Counted from the first letter of the stretch, positions 8,982-18,485 are shown. The stretch: 64,000 nucleotides of DNA from Gloeocapsa sp. PCC 73106 (GCF_000332035.1 NZ_ALVY01000222.1:1-64000); one strand, 5' to 3'. Numbers and translations: made by a program. Notes: generated by a model not told the origin, from the sequence alone.

Positions 8982-10008
8982 GGAGTTACTAAGTACCGTT
9001 GAAGCTTATTTACAGACTGAAGTAGCCCCTCACGCGGCGTTAATTGACCGAAATAAGGAAGAGTTGCAACGGGTGCTATTAGAGTTGGGCGATCGCTCTT
9101 GGTTAGGGCTAAAGGTTCCTACTCTTTGGGGTGGTTTAGACTTAGACGAAAAAAGTTTTTACCAGTGGCAAATGCTCCTCGCTAGATACTCTGGTGCTTT
9201 AGCTTTCTTGCAAACTCAACACCAAAGCGCGGCTTTACAGATTGCTACTAGTCAAAACTCTGAGCTTCAAGCTGAGTATTTACCCCTAATGGTTCGGGGC
9301 AAAAAACTGATAGGTGTGGGCTTTTCCCAATTAAGGCGTCCGGGAAAACCTGTTACTAGCGCGAATCCTGTGCCGGGAGGTTATCTGTTAGAGGGAGAAG
9401 TACCCTGGATTACTGGATTGGGTTTGTTTGAGGAGTTTATCGTGGGGGCGACTTTACCTCAGGGTGATGCCCTCTATGGGTTATTACCTCTGGTGAGTAC
9501 AGAACAACCCCAGGGGGGCTTTTTAGAGTTGAGTCAGCCAAGAGAGTTAATCGCTATGCAATCTACTAATACGGTGCAGGGACGCTTAAAGCAGTGGTTT
9601 TTACCGAGCGATCGCGTGGTGATGATTAAACCAAAAGGCGCAATCCATCAAAGCGATCGGCGTCGGGTTCTACATCACGGTTTTTTTGCTTTAGGTTGCG
9701 CTCAAGCAGCTTTAGATCTGTTCACTAATCACCCCCATTGGCACTATTTAAGCGAAAAAGTGAATTATTGCCGTGAAAATATGTTTAAACTCCTTGATTC
9801 TGCTGATTTTGAGAAAAAATTGGAACTTAGAGCGAGCGCGATTAATTTAGCTCATGATTGCGCTCAAGCCGCCGTGGTTATCTCTGGAGGAGGGGCTAAT
9901 TTTCTGTCTCATCCTGCAGGAAGAGTCTATCGGGAAGCTTTGGTATTTAGTGTTTCTGGACAAACTCCTGCAGTTAGGGAAGCTACTCTAGGATGCAGCA
10001 AAGATTAA
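8974..10008 (+). CDS. acyl-CoA-dehydrogenase-like flavoprotein, short form
   Basis: The 344 residues follow the acyl-CoA dehydrogenase plan: an N-terminal helical domain (VEAYLQTEVAPHAALIDRN, then GDRSWLGLKVPTLWGGLDLD), a middle beta domain (GVGFSQLRRPGKPV, GYLLEGEVPWITGLGLFEE), and a helical C-terminal domain ending GRVYREALVFSVSGQTPAVR, which is where the family normally has its nucleotide-contact and peptide-end motif. It is about 40 residues shorter than typical members (about 380). I cannot identify the catalytic glutamate with confidence, so activity on acyl-CoA is not assured. It overlaps lepB by 8 bases and the next gene by 16. Confidence 0.75.
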   Translation: MSRELLSTVEAYLQTEVAPHAALIDRNKEELQRVLLELGDRSWLGLKVPTLWGGLDLDEKSFYQWQMLLARYSGALAFLQTQHQSAALQIATSQNSELQAEYLPLMVRGKKLIGVGFSQLRRPGKPVTSANPVPGGYLLEGEVPWITGLGLFEEFIVGATLPQGDALYGLLPLVSTEQPQGGFLELSQPRELIAMQSTNTVQGRLKQWFLPSDRVVMIKPKGAIHQSDRRRVLHHGFFALGCAQAALDLFTNHPHWHYLSEKVNYCRENMFKLLDSADFEKKLELRASAINLAHDCAQAAVVISGGGANFLSHPAGRVYREALVFSVSGQTPAVREATLGCSKD

Positions 10009-10598
10009 TTATTTTTACTCGCTATCCTGAACCGGGTAAGACAAAAACCAGAATGATACCACTTTTGGGTCCCGAGGGTGCAGCGAAGCTTCATCGTCAA
10101 TTGACGGAGGAAACTCTGAAAGTAGTAACTCAAGTAGATTTAGATTCTTTATCTGTAGCGATATATTTTACTGGTGGGAATTTAACCCTGATGCGCCAAT
10201 GGCTGGGAGATAAGTGGGATTATTATCGTCAAAGCGAAGGAGATTTGGGAGAAAAGTTACAATCAGCTCTACAAGATACTTATAGAGAAGCGATCGCTAA
10301 AGTCGTAATTATTGGTGTGGACTGTCCCGATTTAACTTCAGCTATTTTACTTGAAGCTTTTGAAGGTTTAAATCAAAGTGATGTAGTTATTGGACGTGCA
10401 GTAGATGGAGGTTACTATCTGATTGGGTTATCTCGTTTGCTTCCTGAACTGTTTGATAATATCGATTGGGGAAGCGAAAGAGTATTTAAGCAAACCCAAA
10501 ATATTGCACAAGGGCTTAATTTGGAGGTGAGTTATCTTTCCACGCTGCGCGATGTAGATCGCCCCGAGGACTTAGATTTGATTCACAATCTTCTTTAG
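9993..10598 (+). CDS. TIGR04282-type glycosyltransferase (DUF2064)
   Basis: The 201-residue protein begins QRLIIFTRYPEPGKTKTRMI and continues PLLGPEGAAKLHRQLTEET, the nucleotide-binding start of the DUF2064/TIGR04282 family. VVIIGVDCPDLTS carries the acidic GxDxP metal-binding motif, and VVIGRAVDGGYYLIGL is also diagnostic. The family is a small GT-A fold, named for its neighbours in arsenosugar synthesis, although most cyanobacterial members lie elsewhere. No arsenic or radical SAM gene is next to this one, so the substrate is unassigned. The 3' end runs 83 bases into the opposite-strand SRPBCC gene. Confidence 0.85.
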   Translation: MQQRLIIFTRYPEPGKTKTRMIPLLGPEGAAKLHRQLTEETLKVVTQVDLDSLSVAIYFTGGNLTLMRQWLGDKWDYYRQSEGDLGEKLQSALQDTYREAIAKVVIIGVDCPDLTSAILLEAFEGLNQSDVVIGRAVDGGYYLIGLSRLLPELFDNIDWGSERVFKQTQNIAQGLNLEVSYLSTLRDVDRPEDLDLIHNLL

Positions 10599-11022
10599 TT
10601 ACTTGATGACGATATTTAAACATTTCTGCTAAACGGGAATTTACCCACCATCCCAAACAAAACTCAGCTAAGGAACCCCCGGGAAGTTCATAGTTAATTG
10701 AATCGGTAAGGCAAGTTTTTCCCTCTATATTCGTAAATTGATGCTCGTGTCGCCATGATACTAATGGTCCCACCAACTGCACATCGGTAAACAAATAGGG
10801 TTTTTCTGACTCAACGTGTTTAGCTACCCACCGAACGGGAATAAGGCCTAATTGAATGCGAAACTCTATGGTTGCACCTACGGCTAATCCACCTTGTTTA
10901 CTCACGATGGTAACGGGTTGCCAAGGAGGAGTTAATTTTTCTAAGATATCAGAGCGATCGTGAAATTGCCAAACTACTTCTACTGGTGCATTGATTAAAG
11001 TCGAATAGTTAAAATGTAGCAT
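10516..11022 (-). CDS. SRPBCC-family (START-like) ligand-binding protein
   Basis: The 168-residue protein opens with the family signature: FNYSTLINAPVEVVWQFHDR followed by LEKLTPPWQPV. This is typical of SRPBCC proteins, including those labelled cell-division inhibitor or polyketide-cyclase-like, which bind hydrophobic ligands in a helix-grip pocket. The core ends near WWVNSRLAEMFKYRHQ at about residue 143. The remaining tail, rich in Ser, Asp and Pro, is encoded entirely antisense to the end of the glycosyltransferase gene. The tail may be an accidental extension caused by loss of an earlier stop codon. Confidence 0.8.
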   Translation of the reverse strand: MLHFNYSTLINAPVEVVWQFHDRSDILEKLTPPWQPVTIVSKQGGLAVGATIEFRIQLGLIPVRWVAKHVESEKPYLFTDVQLVGPLVSWRHEHQFTNIEGKTCLTDSINYELPGGSLAEFCLGWWVNSRLAEMFKYRHQVTKEDCESNLSPRGDLHRAAWKDNSPPN

Positions 11023-11024
11023 AA

Positions 11025-11201
11025 TCGACTAAAGTGTTGAATGAATGTCTTAAAAGATTGATTGATTATACCATTTTCAATAAAGTTAGCTATGCTGAAA
11101 TTCCACCGCGCATAGAGTACTTTCTTACTGATTTTGGTCAAGAATTTTTAGAAAGACTGTATAGTATTAAAGAGATACAAATAAAAAGCGGCAAAAATTA
11201 G
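11025..11201 (+). pseudogene. 3' remnant of an HxlR-family transcriptional regulator
   Basis: In the gap between two genes, the + strand frame from 11025 to the TAG at 11199-11201 encodes about 58 residues, including VLNECLKRLIDY, then FNKVSYAEIPPRIEYFLTDF and GQEFLERLYSI. This is the wing and following helix of HxlR-type winged-helix repressors, whose consensus there is YPEVPPRVEYxLTxxG. There is no start codon upstream: the frame is closed by TAA at 11022-11024, and the recognition-helix half of the domain (with its usual N-terminal cysteine) is missing. It is therefore a decayed fragment. The SRPBCC gene starts at the same breakpoint on the other strand. Confidence 0.8.
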
Positions 11202-11279
11202 CCTAAAAGTAATATTTTAAAGTGTATTTTTTGTAGTTATCGCCGACTTAATAATGTCTAATTTGTAGATGAAGATTTT

Positions 11280-12575
11280 ATGAAAGCTTTTTTAGAATGT
11301 TCAGATAATTCCTATTGGCTAGCTAACGCTCATATTCCCTGTTCCCTGTTGGAAGAGAACACTTTTTCATCACAAACCAGAGAAGGGCTATGTTTAGTGA
11401 GTCTCGAAGTGAGTAATGGGAAAATAACCTCAATTCAAGAGGAAGTTCCTGCTATTGTTGATATTCCCGTGATCAATTTAAATAAAAGTATAATTTTTCC
11501 CTGTTTCATCGATAGTCACACCCATCTCGATAAAGGACATATCTGGGAACGTTCTCCTAATCGAAACGGAACCTTTGATACAGCGTTAACCACGGCGCGC
11601 CAGGATGCTAAGCAATGGCGACTAGAAGATGTATATAGGCGTATGGAATTTGGGATAAAATGTAGCTATGCTCATGGCACAGCAGCTATTCGTACTCATA
11701 TTGATGCTTTTGGGGAACAGGCTGAGATTACGTTAACTGCTCTAGAGGAATTGCAAAAACAATGGTCTGGTAAAATAACGCTCCAAGGGGTTTCTTTGGT
11801 TTCTCTTGACTATTATCAAACCCCCGAAGGGGAAGCTTTAGCTGACAAAATCGCTCTCATTGGAGGAATTCTAGGAGGTGTCGCTTACACTCATCCGGAT
11901 TTAGAAGCCCAGTTAGAGAAAACCTTTCGATTGGCGATGGAGAGGGGATTAGATTTGGATTTTCACGCTGATGAAAACGGTGTCCCTGATTCTACTTGTT
12001 TAGCTGCGATCGCGCGCATGGTCATTAAACATCAGTTTCCAGGAAAAGTAATCTGCGGTCATTGTTGTAGTTTAGCGGTCCAATCGCCGGAAGTAGTTAA
12101 AGAAACCCTAGGTTTAGTTAAAGAAGCCGGGATTACCATTATTAGTTTACCGATGTGCAATCTCTACCTGCAGGATCGTCAAGAAGCCGTTACCCCTTTT
12201 TGGCGGGGAGTGACGCGGGTAATTGAAATGAAACAAGCAGGAATTCCAGTAGTGTTTGCTAGTGACAATTGTCGTGATCCCTTTTACGCTTTTGGCGATC
12301 ACGATGCTTTGGAAGTCTTCAGCCAGGGGGTACGTATTGCCCATCTGGATACACCCTACGGAGATTGGTGCAATAGTGTCACCCGTACAGCAGCAGATTC
12401 ACTCCGATTGCCCCATTTGGGTCGCCTAGGGGTGGGTTTAGAGGCAAATTTGATAATTTTTAAGGCGCGCTACTTTAGCGAGTTGTTGTCCCGTCCTCAG
12501 GCTGAGCGGATTGTGTTGCGTCGGGGTATCAGCATTGATACTACCCTTCCTGATTATTGCGAGTTAGATGATTAA
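11280..12575 (+). CDS. cytosine-deaminase-like amidohydrolase
   Basis: The 431-residue protein belongs to the CodA branch of the amidohydrolase superfamily, which hydrolyses cytosine or related ring compounds using a bound metal. The metal ligands fall in FIDSHTHLDKGH (about residue 80), LDFHADENG (about 225), VICGHCCSL (about 260) and VVFASDNCRDPF (about 320). TAADSLRLPHLGRLGVG followed by EANLIIFKA is the usual C-terminal composite domain. The first 40 residues are more variable. The true substrate may be cytosine, isocytosine or a related heterocycle. A decayed HxlR regulator sits just upstream, and nothing downstream suggests an operon. Confidence 0.85.
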   Translation: MKAFLECSDNSYWLANAHIPCSLLEENTFSSQTREGLCLVSLEVSNGKITSIQEEVPAIVDIPVINLNKSIIFPCFIDSHTHLDKGHIWERSPNRNGTFDTALTTARQDAKQWRLEDVYRRMEFGIKCSYAHGTAAIRTHIDAFGEQAEITLTALEELQKQWSGKITLQGVSLVSLDYYQTPEGEALADKIALIGGILGGVAYTHPDLEAQLEKTFRLAMERGLDLDFHADENGVPDSTCLAAIARMVIKHQFPGKVICGHCCSLAVQSPEVVKETLGLVKEAGITIISLPMCNLYLQDRQEAVTPFWRGVTRVIEMKQAGIPVVFASDNCRDPFYAFGDHDALEVFSQGVRIAHLDTPYGDWCNSVTRTAADSLRLPHLGRLGVGLEANLIIFKARYFSELLSRPQAERIVLRRGISIDTTLPDYCELDD

Positions 12576-12607
12576 CAGGCGATCGCGAGATCCAGAAATC
12601 AAATTGA

Positions 12608-12847
12608 TCACCATTTGAGTGTAGCTGCATCTATGCCCTGTTCCCGCTTGAGAGCGGCGTCTTTTTCGAACCAGGAGATAAGCTGTTCATGAGTTAACTC
12701 TTCCACCGATACATTGAGATCCGCCGCAATAATTTTTAACAGTCTCAGAGAAGAAATAGTCAAGCGAGTCAGAAACTTTTCCGAGGAAGATAATAAAGCG
12801 CGATCAACATCTTCTGATTCTGCAGGAGTTAAGAAATTTTCGTTCAT
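12608..12847 (-). CDS. small conserved-looking protein translationally coupled to sufR
   Basis: The 79-residue protein has no family I can name. It is helical and acidic at first (TPAESEDVDRALLSSSEKFL), then LTISSLRLLKIIAADLNVSV, then ELTHEQLISWFEKDAALKRE. No cysteines, membrane helix or signal are present. Its ATG overlaps the sufR stop by 4 bases, so it is read from the same message and its amount should follow SufR autoregulation. The order suggests a link to iron-sulfur biogenesis, which is an inference from position only. Confidence 0.75.
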   Translation of the reverse strand: MNENFLTPAESEDVDRALLSSSEKFLTRLTISSLRLLKIIAADLNVSVEELTHEQLISWFEKDAALKREQGIDAATLKW

Positions 12848-13470
12848 ATTAATTCAATTAGGTAACCACAGCGATGTTCACCATTATTGATCCAGTGAGT
12901 TCTTTCTATTTTACAATCAGGAAGAATCGCCGCAAACATCTCTAATTCATGTCCGCAAACACTGGGATAAGATTCAGCCACATCCGAAATAGCGCAGTGA
13001 TGTTCTGCTAAAACGTAGGAATTTGGTCGCATCAGGTGGAGTTCAGCCATATAGCCCTCTGCTTGACGCAATTCCAACAGCTTTGCTACTCTTTCTTGTA
13101 GATTTCCTGTACCAATGCGCTGCTGATATTCACCCGCTTTGCGTTCCCACTGCTTGCGCAACACGGTGTTTAGTTGTTCTTCCCCTACCGTTTGAGCTAG
13201 AGTATCGAGAAAAGATACAGCAAACTCTCCGTAGCCATTGGGAAAGCGATCGCGTCCTTGGCGACTCAGTTGATAGATATATTCTGGTCGTCCCATTTTA
13301 CTCCGAGATTTTTGACGCTCAATCAACCCATCTATTTCTAGATCTTTGAGGTGACGTCTGGTCGCTTGGGGACTTATCTCCAGAGTTTGGGCCAATTCTT
13401 TAGCTGCAGCTTGTCGCTTACGGAGTAAATGTTTCAGTATATCCTGTTTGGAAGAGGATGATTCGATCAT
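12844..13470 (-). CDS. sufR: SufR, iron-sulfur-cluster-sensing repressor of the suf operon
   Basis: SufR is a DeoR-type winged-helix repressor that binds a 4Fe-4S cluster and represses sufBCDS and itself. The 208 residues begin with the helix-turn-helix (KRQAAAKELAQTLEISPQAT). The C-terminal half carries cysteines at 159, 172, 186 and 201, the exact CX12CX13CX14C spacing reported for cyanobacterial SufR. The gene is divergent from sufB across 179 bases that contain two perfect CAAC-N6-GTTG palindromes. A small gene of unknown role overlaps its end. Confidence 0.95.
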   Translation of the reverse strand: MIESSSSKQDILKHLLRKRQAAAKELAQTLEISPQATRRHLKDLEIDGLIERQKSRSKMGRPEYIYQLSRQGRDRFPNGYGEFAVSFLDTLAQTVGEEQLNTVLRKQWERKAGEYQQRIGTGNLQERVAKLLELRQAEGYMAELHLMRPNSYVLAEHHCAISDVAESYPSVCGHELEMFAAILPDCKIERTHWINNGEHRCGYLIELI

Positions 13471-13513
13471 ATTTTTGGGTTAAGGGGTTAATATAAAAAA
13501 GCCAATTGCTACT

Positions 13514-13543
13514 TTGACAACATCACTGTTGTTAATTTATTAT
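13514..13543 (+). promoter_or_regulatory. candidate sufB promoter, sigma-70 type
   Basis: TTGACA at 13514-13519 is a perfect -35 box, and TATTAT at 13538-13543 is a five-of-six match to the -10 box with an 18-base spacer. The first SufR palindrome overlaps the last two bases of the -35 box and the spacer, so bound SufR would block polymerase. The leader to the sufB ATG would be roughly 100 bases. Position and match are seen; function is inferred. Confidence 0.5.
13518..13531. promoter_or_regulatory. SufR operator 1, CAAC-N6-GTTG
   Basis: CAAC at 13518-13521 and GTTG at 13528-13531 are separated by six bases (ATCACT), and the palindrome extends one base further each way (A/T). This is the published SufR site consensus from Synechocystis. 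It overlaps the candidate sufB -35 box and lies 48 bases from the sufR start codon, so one site could control both divergent promoters. Confidence 0.85.
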
Positions 13544-13557
13544 AAAATAGAATAAAA

Positions 13558-13571
13558 CAACAAAATAGTTG
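13558..13571. promoter_or_regulatory. SufR operator 2, CAAC-N6-GTTG
   Basis: A second perfect site has CAAC at 13558-13561 and GTTG at 13568-13571 around AAAATA. Its centre is 40 bases from that of operator 1, close to four helical turns, so two dimers could sit on the same face of the DNA. It falls near the expected sufB transcription start. Confidence 0.8.
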
Positions 13572-13649
13572 CTTAAGTCACCTAGACTCGTGCCATCAAA
13601 GAGAAGGCAAGAGCCAAGAACACCCTAACTAGAGAGAACACGAACAAAA

Positions 13650-15092
13650 ATGAGCGCTTCATCGGTAAAAACCCTCGTCAACCAACCTTATAAATACGGA
13701 TTTGTCACCGATATTGAATCAGACAGTATCCCACGCGGACTGAACGAAGAGGTCATCAGGCTAATCTCAGAAAAAAAGAATGAACCCCAATTCATGCTCG
13801 ACTTTCGCCTTAAAGCCTACCGTCAGTGGCAAAAAATGACAGAGCCAACCTGGGCTCACGTTAACTATCCTCCTATAGATTATCAAAATATTATCTATTA
13901 CAGCGCTCCTAAACAGAGCAAAGCCAAACTCAACAACTTAGACGAAGTAGATCCCGCTATTTTAGAAACCTTTGAGAAGTTAGGAATATCTCTATCAGAG
14001 CAAAAAAGACTAGCCAACGTCGCAGTAGATGCTATTTTTGATAGCGTTTCCATTGGTACCACTTTTAAAGAAAAACTAGCAGAATCAGGAGTAATCTTCT
14101 GCTCCATATCCGAAGCAGTACAAGAACATTCAGAACTAATCCAGCGTTATCTAGGTAGCGTGGTCCCCGTAGGCGATAATTACTATAGCGCCCTCAACTC
14201 TGCTGTATTTAGCGATGGTTCTTTTGTCTATATCCCCAAAGGTGTGACTTGTCCGATGGAACTATCTACTTATTTCCGGATTAATAACGGTGACACTGGA
14301 CAATTCGAGCGCACTCTCATCATAGCTGAAGCAGGAGCCTCTGTGAGTTATCTAGAGGGATGTACCGCTCCCATGTACGATAGCAATCAACTTCACGCTG
14401 CGGTAGTAGAACTAGTAGCACTAGATAACGCAGATATCAAATACGCCACTGTACAGAATTGGTACGCGGGAGACGAAAATGGGAAAGGAGGAATTTATAA
14501 CTTCGTCACCAAACGAGGATTATGCAAAGGAGTCAACTCCAAAATCTCCTGGACACAAGTAGAAACCGGTTCAGCGATTACCTGGAAATATCCCAGTTGT
14601 GTTTTAGTTGGGGATAATTCCGTGGGTGAATTTTACTCCATCGCTCTAACCAACAACCGTCAACAAGCCGACACGGGTACCAAAATGGTACATATAGGCA
14701 AAAATACCCGCAGCACGATTATTTCCAAAGGGATTTCCGCGGGACATTCTCAAAACAGCTACCGGGGTTTAGTTAAAATCGGACCAAAAGCTACTGGTGC
14801 TAGAAATTACTCCCAATGTGATTCAATGTTAATTGGAGATAATGCCCAAGCTAACACCTTTCCTTATATTCAGGTAGACCAAAATACTGCCAAAGTTGAA
14901 CACGAAGCCTCAACATCGAAGATAGGGGAAGATCAACTCTTTTATTTCACTCAAAGAGGAATCTCAGAAGAAGATGCTATCTCTATGTTAGTGGGTGGTT
15001 TCTGTAAAGATGTGCTCAATAAGTTACCCATGGAATTCGCTGCCGAAGCTGATAAATTATTGAGCCTCAAATTAGAAGGAACGGTGGGTTAG
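13650..15092 (+). CDS. sufB: SufB, Fe-S scaffold subunit of the SufBCD complex
   Basis: SufB is the scaffold subunit on which the SufBC2D complex assembles iron-sulfur clusters. The 480-residue length is typical. Recognisable segments are [20 protein letters not shown], the beta-helix run [40 protein letters not shown], and the C-terminal [20 protein letters not shown]. The conserved cysteine and glutamate of the scaffold site lie in that C-terminal half. It is first in the sufBCDS operon, under two SufR operators. A 39-base gap separates it from sufC. Confidence 0.98.
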   Translation: MSASSVKTLVNQPYKYGFVTDIESDSIPRGLNEEVIRLISEKKNEPQFMLDFRLKAYRQWQKMTEPTWAHVNYPPIDYQNIIYYSAPKQSKAKLNNLDEVDPAILETFEKLGISLSEQKRLANVAVDAIFDSVSIGTTFKEKLAESGVIFCSISEAVQEHSELIQRYLGSVVPVGDNYYSALNSAVFSDGSFVYIPKGVTCPMELSTYFRINNGDTGQFERTLIIAEAGASVSYLEGCTAPMYDSNQLHAAVVELVALDNADIKYATVQNWYAGDENGKGGIYNFVTKRGLCKGVNSKISWTQVETGSAITWKYPSCVLVGDNSVGEFYSIALTNNRQQADTGTKMVHIGKNTRSTIISKGISAGHSQNSYRGLVKIGPKATGARNYSQCDSMLIGDNAQANTFPYIQVDQNTAKVEHEASTSKIGEDQLFYFTQRGISEEDAISMLVGGFCKDVLNKLPMEFAAEADKLLSLKLEGTVG

Positions 15093-15131
15093 GATACCCC
15101 AAATCAAAAATTTTGTATTTAAATCATCGCA

Positions 15132-15905
15132 ATGAGTCAAACAGCCAATCAAGTTATTTTATCAGTTCGGAACCTCACCGCTAGTATCGATGGAATACCA
15201 ATTCTCAAAGGTGTGAATTTAGAGGTAAAAGCGGGAGAAACCCACGCCATTATGGGACGCAACGGCTCGGGAAAGAGTACCTTTTCTAAGGTATTGGCGG
15301 GACATCCCAGTTATGAAGTCACCGGGGGAGAGGTTATTTATCAAGGGAAAAATTTACTAGAACTCGAACCAGAAGAACGCGCTTTAGCAGGTGTATTTCT
15401 TGCGTTTCAGTACCCTATTGAAATTCCCGGTGTCAGTAATTTAGATTTTTTACGCGTCGCTTATAACGCTAAACTCAAACATCAGGGTAAAGAAGAGATA
15501 GATACTTTTGATTTTGAAGATTTAATCACCACCAAGCTAGACGTAGTCAAGATGAATGCTAGTTTTTTAGATCGTAGCGTCAACGAAGGTTTCTCCGGAG
15601 GTGAGAAAAAACGCAACGAAATCTTGCAGATGGCTTTATTAGAACCTGTGCTGTCTATCTTAGATGAAACCGATTCGGGTTTAGATATTGACGCACTCAG
15701 AATCGTCGCTAATGGGGTTAACCAGCTAGCTACTCCCAATAACGCCTTTATTTTAATTACTCACTATCAGCGTTTACTCAACTATATTCAGCCGGATTTT
15801 GTCCATGTGATGCACAATGGCAAGATTATCACCAGTGGTGGTAAAGAATTAGCCTTAGAATTGGAAAGCCGTGGCTACGATTTCTTAGAAGAGGTGGCTA
15901 TATGA
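15132..15905 (+). CDS. sufC: SufC, ATPase of the SufBCD complex
   Basis: SufC is the ABC-type ATPase that drives conformational change in SufBC2D; it is soluble and not a transporter. The 257 residues contain Walker [11 protein letters not shown], a Q-loop in [12 protein letters not shown], the signature [13 protein letters not shown] and Walker [13 protein letters not shown], with the switch histidine in LITHYQRLL. The modified ERNE-like signature KKRNE is SufC-specific. The stop overlaps the sufD start by 4 bases, which argues for coupled translation and balanced subunits. Confidence 0.98.
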   Translation: MSQTANQVILSVRNLTASIDGIPILKGVNLEVKAGETHAIMGRNGSGKSTFSKVLAGHPSYEVTGGEVIYQGKNLLELEPEERALAGVFLAFQYPIEIPGVSNLDFLRVAYNAKLKHQGKEEIDTFDFEDLITTKLDVVKMNASFLDRSVNEGFSGGEKKRNEILQMALLEPVLSILDETDSGLDIDALRIVANGVNQLATPNNAFILITHYQRLLNYIQPDFVHVMHNGKIITSGGKELALELESRGYDFLEEVAI

Positions 15906-17224
15906 CTGCATTACTAGAAACCACGACCGATAGCTATCTTCAAGCTTTACTAAGTCAGATTACCCCATCTGGCGCCATAACAGAAATAACCGAGTTAAGT
16001 AATCAAGCCCTGACAGCATTAGCTAATCAAAGCTTACCTCAAAAAAGTGACGAAGATTGGCGCTTTACAGATTTATCTGAGTTAAAAAAACTATCCTTGC
16101 GTTTAGCAAGTCCGGTCGAAGTAACTAAACAGGCTTTAGAGCAGTTTACTTTACCAGAAGCGCAACATAGTAGAATAGTTTTTGTCAATGGCGTTTATGT
16201 CTCTGAACTTTCTGATACCTCTGGATTACCTCCGGGTATTTATCTAGGTAATTTAGCAGGGTTAGAAGAAGCAAAAAAACCAGAACTAATTGAGTATCTA
16301 AGCCGAGATTACCAAGATGTGTTCAGCTTGCTTAATACTGGAGGGTTAAAAGATATCGCGATCGCCTGGGTAGAACCCGACGTAGTAGTAACCACACCAA
16401 TTCACTTACTTTATCTCACCGTACCTGAAAGCGATCCTATCTTAGTTCAACCTCGTACCCTAGTTGTAGCACAAAAAAATTCACAACTAGAAATAGTAGA
16501 ATACTACGGTGCAATTACTCAAGACTGTTCCGATCAACCCCATAATCTCCCTTACTGCAACAACGCAGTTACCGATATCGTGCTTCACGAAAACGCTCAA
16601 CTCAAACATAGTCGAGTCCAAAGAGAATCGGGAGATGGTTTAAGTATCGCTAACACCTGCGTAGAGCAAGATCAAGACAGCAGCTATACCCTCTGGGAAA
16701 TCAATCTGGGAGCCAAACTATTCCGCCATAACCTCAAGGTTAAGCAAACGGGAGCCCAAACAACGACTAATCTCCAGGGTTTAATCCTCGTAGGAGGTAA
16801 GCAGGTAACCGATACCCATAGTACAGTTGCTCTAGCTCATCCCCATGGCGTAGTCAATCAAAACCATAAATGTATTGTAGATGGTCAAGCTCAGGTAGTC
16901 TTCAACGGGAAAATCATCGTCCCGCAAAAAGCCCAACTCACCAACGCCGCCCAAATCAACCGCAATCTACTTTTATCCCCTCAGGGAAGAGTAAATACCA
17001 AGCCCGAATTACAGATAACAGCAGACAACGTTAAATGTACCCACGGCGCTACGGTAAGTCAACTAGAAACCGATGAAGTATTCTATCTGCGCAGTCGTGG
17101 CTTAAGTGAAATCGACGCGCGTCATCTACTTTTAGAAGCCTTTGCGGCGGAAATTCTTGATCAGCTACCGATACCCTCCCTCAGAAAAAGACTCTCTCAG
17201 TGCGTTGCTTGTAGAAACTACTAA
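15902..17224 (+). CDS. sufD: SufD, Fe-S assembly subunit
   Basis: SufD is the SufB-related partner in SufBC2D and helps bring iron to the scaffold. The 440 residues include [20 protein letters not shown] at the N-terminus, the beta-helix core, and the C-terminal [19 protein letters not shown] block with its conserved histidine (ADNVKCTHG), followed by [20 protein letters not shown]. The ATG overlaps the sufC stop. The final residues ([13 protein letters not shown]) are less conserved. The sufS start lies 13 bases past the stop codon. Confidence 0.96.
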   Translation: MTALLETTTDSYLQALLSQITPSGAITEITELSNQALTALANQSLPQKSDEDWRFTDLSELKKLSLRLASPVEVTKQALEQFTLPEAQHSRIVFVNGVYVSELSDTSGLPPGIYLGNLAGLEEAKKPELIEYLSRDYQDVFSLLNTGGLKDIAIAWVEPDVVVTTPIHLLYLTVPESDPILVQPRTLVVAQKNSQLEIVEYYGAITQDCSDQPHNLPYCNNAVTDIVLHENAQLKHSRVQRESGDGLSIANTCVEQDQDSSYTLWEINLGAKLFRHNLKVKQTGAQTTTNLQGLILVGGKQVTDTHSTVALAHPHGVVNQNHKCIVDGQAQVVFNGKIIVPQKAQLTNAAQINRNLLLSPQGRVNTKPELQITADNVKCTHGATVSQLETDEVFYLRSRGLSEIDARHLLLEAFAAEILDQLPIPSLRKRLSQCVACRNY

Positions 17225-17237
17225 AACAGTCCAAATC

Positions 17238-18485
17238 ATGACCTATACCCAAACTAAACCCCTCGCCGACGCGGTTCGTGATGACTTCCCCATCTTGCAA
17301 CAACAAATTAACGGGAAACCCCTAGTTTATCTAGACAACGCCGCGACATCTCAAAAACCCAGACAAGTATTAAACGCCTGGCGCTACTACTACGAAAACG
17401 ATAACGCCAACGTCCATAGGGGTGCTCATAGTCTCAGCACTCGCGCCACTGAAGCCTACGAAGCCGCAAGAGCTAAAGTAGCCCAGTTTATTGGAGCTTC
17501 CTCACCTAGGGAAATCGTCTTTACGCGCAATGCAACCGAAGCGATTAACCTCGTGGCTTATAGCTGGGGTTTGAATAATCTGCAACAGGGAGATGAAATT
17601 ATTCTCTCGGTTATGGAACATCATAGTAATTTAGTTCCTTGGCAGATGATCGCCCAAAAAACCGGAGCTATTTTAAAATTTGTTCCTCTGACTCCCCTAG
17701 AAACCTTTGACATCGAAGCGTATAAGCAGCTAATTAGTACCAAAACTAAACTAGTAACAGTAGTTCACGTCTCCAATACCCTCGGCTGCGTCAATCCCGT
17801 GACAGATATAGTGACTATTGCCCATAATTACGGTGCCAAAGTCTTAATAGACGCCTGTCAGAGTGTACCTCATCTACCCATGGATGTTCAAGCTATTGAC
17901 TGTGATTGGCTTGTAGCTAGTGGTCATAAAATGTGCGCACCCAGTGGTATTGGTTTTCTCTACGGGAAAGAAAGGATACTCGAGGAAATGCCGCCATTTT
18001 TAGGGGGAGGAGAAATGATCTCCGAAGTGTTCCTAGATTACTCCACCTATGGTGATTTACCTCATAAATTCGAAGCGGGAACCCCAGCTATTGGGGAAGC
18101 GATCGCCCTAGGCTCGGCCATCGACTACTTAAACAACTTAGGTATGGATTCCATTCACACCTACGAGGAAGAGTTAACCTGTTATCTGTTAGAAAAACTC
18201 ACAAATATTCCCAGATTAAGAATCTATGGTCCCTTGGAAAATAGGGCGGCTTTAGCGTCTTTTAACGTGGAGGGTATTCATTCTAGTGATCTGGCTACTC
18301 TTCTCGATAACGACGGCATAGCTATTCGTTCTGGTCATCATTGTACCCAACCATTGCACCATCTATTTAAAGCCAGTGGTAGCGCCCGAGCTAGTTTGTA
18401 CTTCTACAATACTCGCGAAGAAATAGATAGGTTTGTGGTAGCTTTAAGAGAAACTATCGACTTTTTCTCCGATGTATTGGTATAA
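17238..18485 (+). CDS. sufS: SufS, group II cysteine desulfurase
   Basis: SufS is a pyridoxal-phosphate enzyme that takes sulfur from cysteine and supplies it to SufBCD. I chose the ATG at 17238 (415 residues). A longer frame begins inside sufD, but its extra 32 residues do not resemble the family. Key features are [16 protein letters not shown] near the start, EHHSNLVPW, the cofactor lysine in [17 protein letters not shown], and the catalytic loop cysteine in [11 protein letters not shown]. Its last 14 bases overlap the next gene. Confidence 0.97.
   Translation: MTYTQTKPLADAVRDDFPILQQQINGKPLVYLDNAATSQKPRQVLNAWRYYYENDNANVHRGAHSLSTRATEAYEAARAKVAQFIGASSPREIVFTRNATEAINLVAYSWGLNNLQQGDEIILSVMEHHSNLVPWQMIAQKTGAILKFVPLTPLETFDIEAYKQLISTKTKLVTVVHVSNTLGCVNPVTDIVTIAHNYGAKVLIDACQSVPHLPMDVQAIDCDWLVASGHKMCAPSGIGFLYGKERILEEMPPFLGGGEMISEVFLDYSTYGDLPHKFEAGTPAIGEAIALGSAIDYLNNLGMDSIHTYEEELTCYLLEKLTNIPRLRIYGPLENRAALASFNVEGIHSSDLATLLDNDGIAIRSGHHCTQPLHHLFKASGSARASLYFYNTREEIDRFVVALRETIDFFSDVLV

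Noticed and set aside
13023-13349. 108-residue frame on the + strand inside sufR
   Set aside because: Antisense to a clear SufR coding region; shadow frame.
13471-13517. Separate sufR promoter
   Set aside because: Minus-strand TTGTCA with TATATT at 19-base spacing is a weak match; not strong enough to list as a feature.
17142-17237. Longer start for sufS inside sufD
   Set aside because: The 32 extra residues are out of family and come from the sufD coding region read in another frame; the ATG at 17238 gives the standard SufS start.
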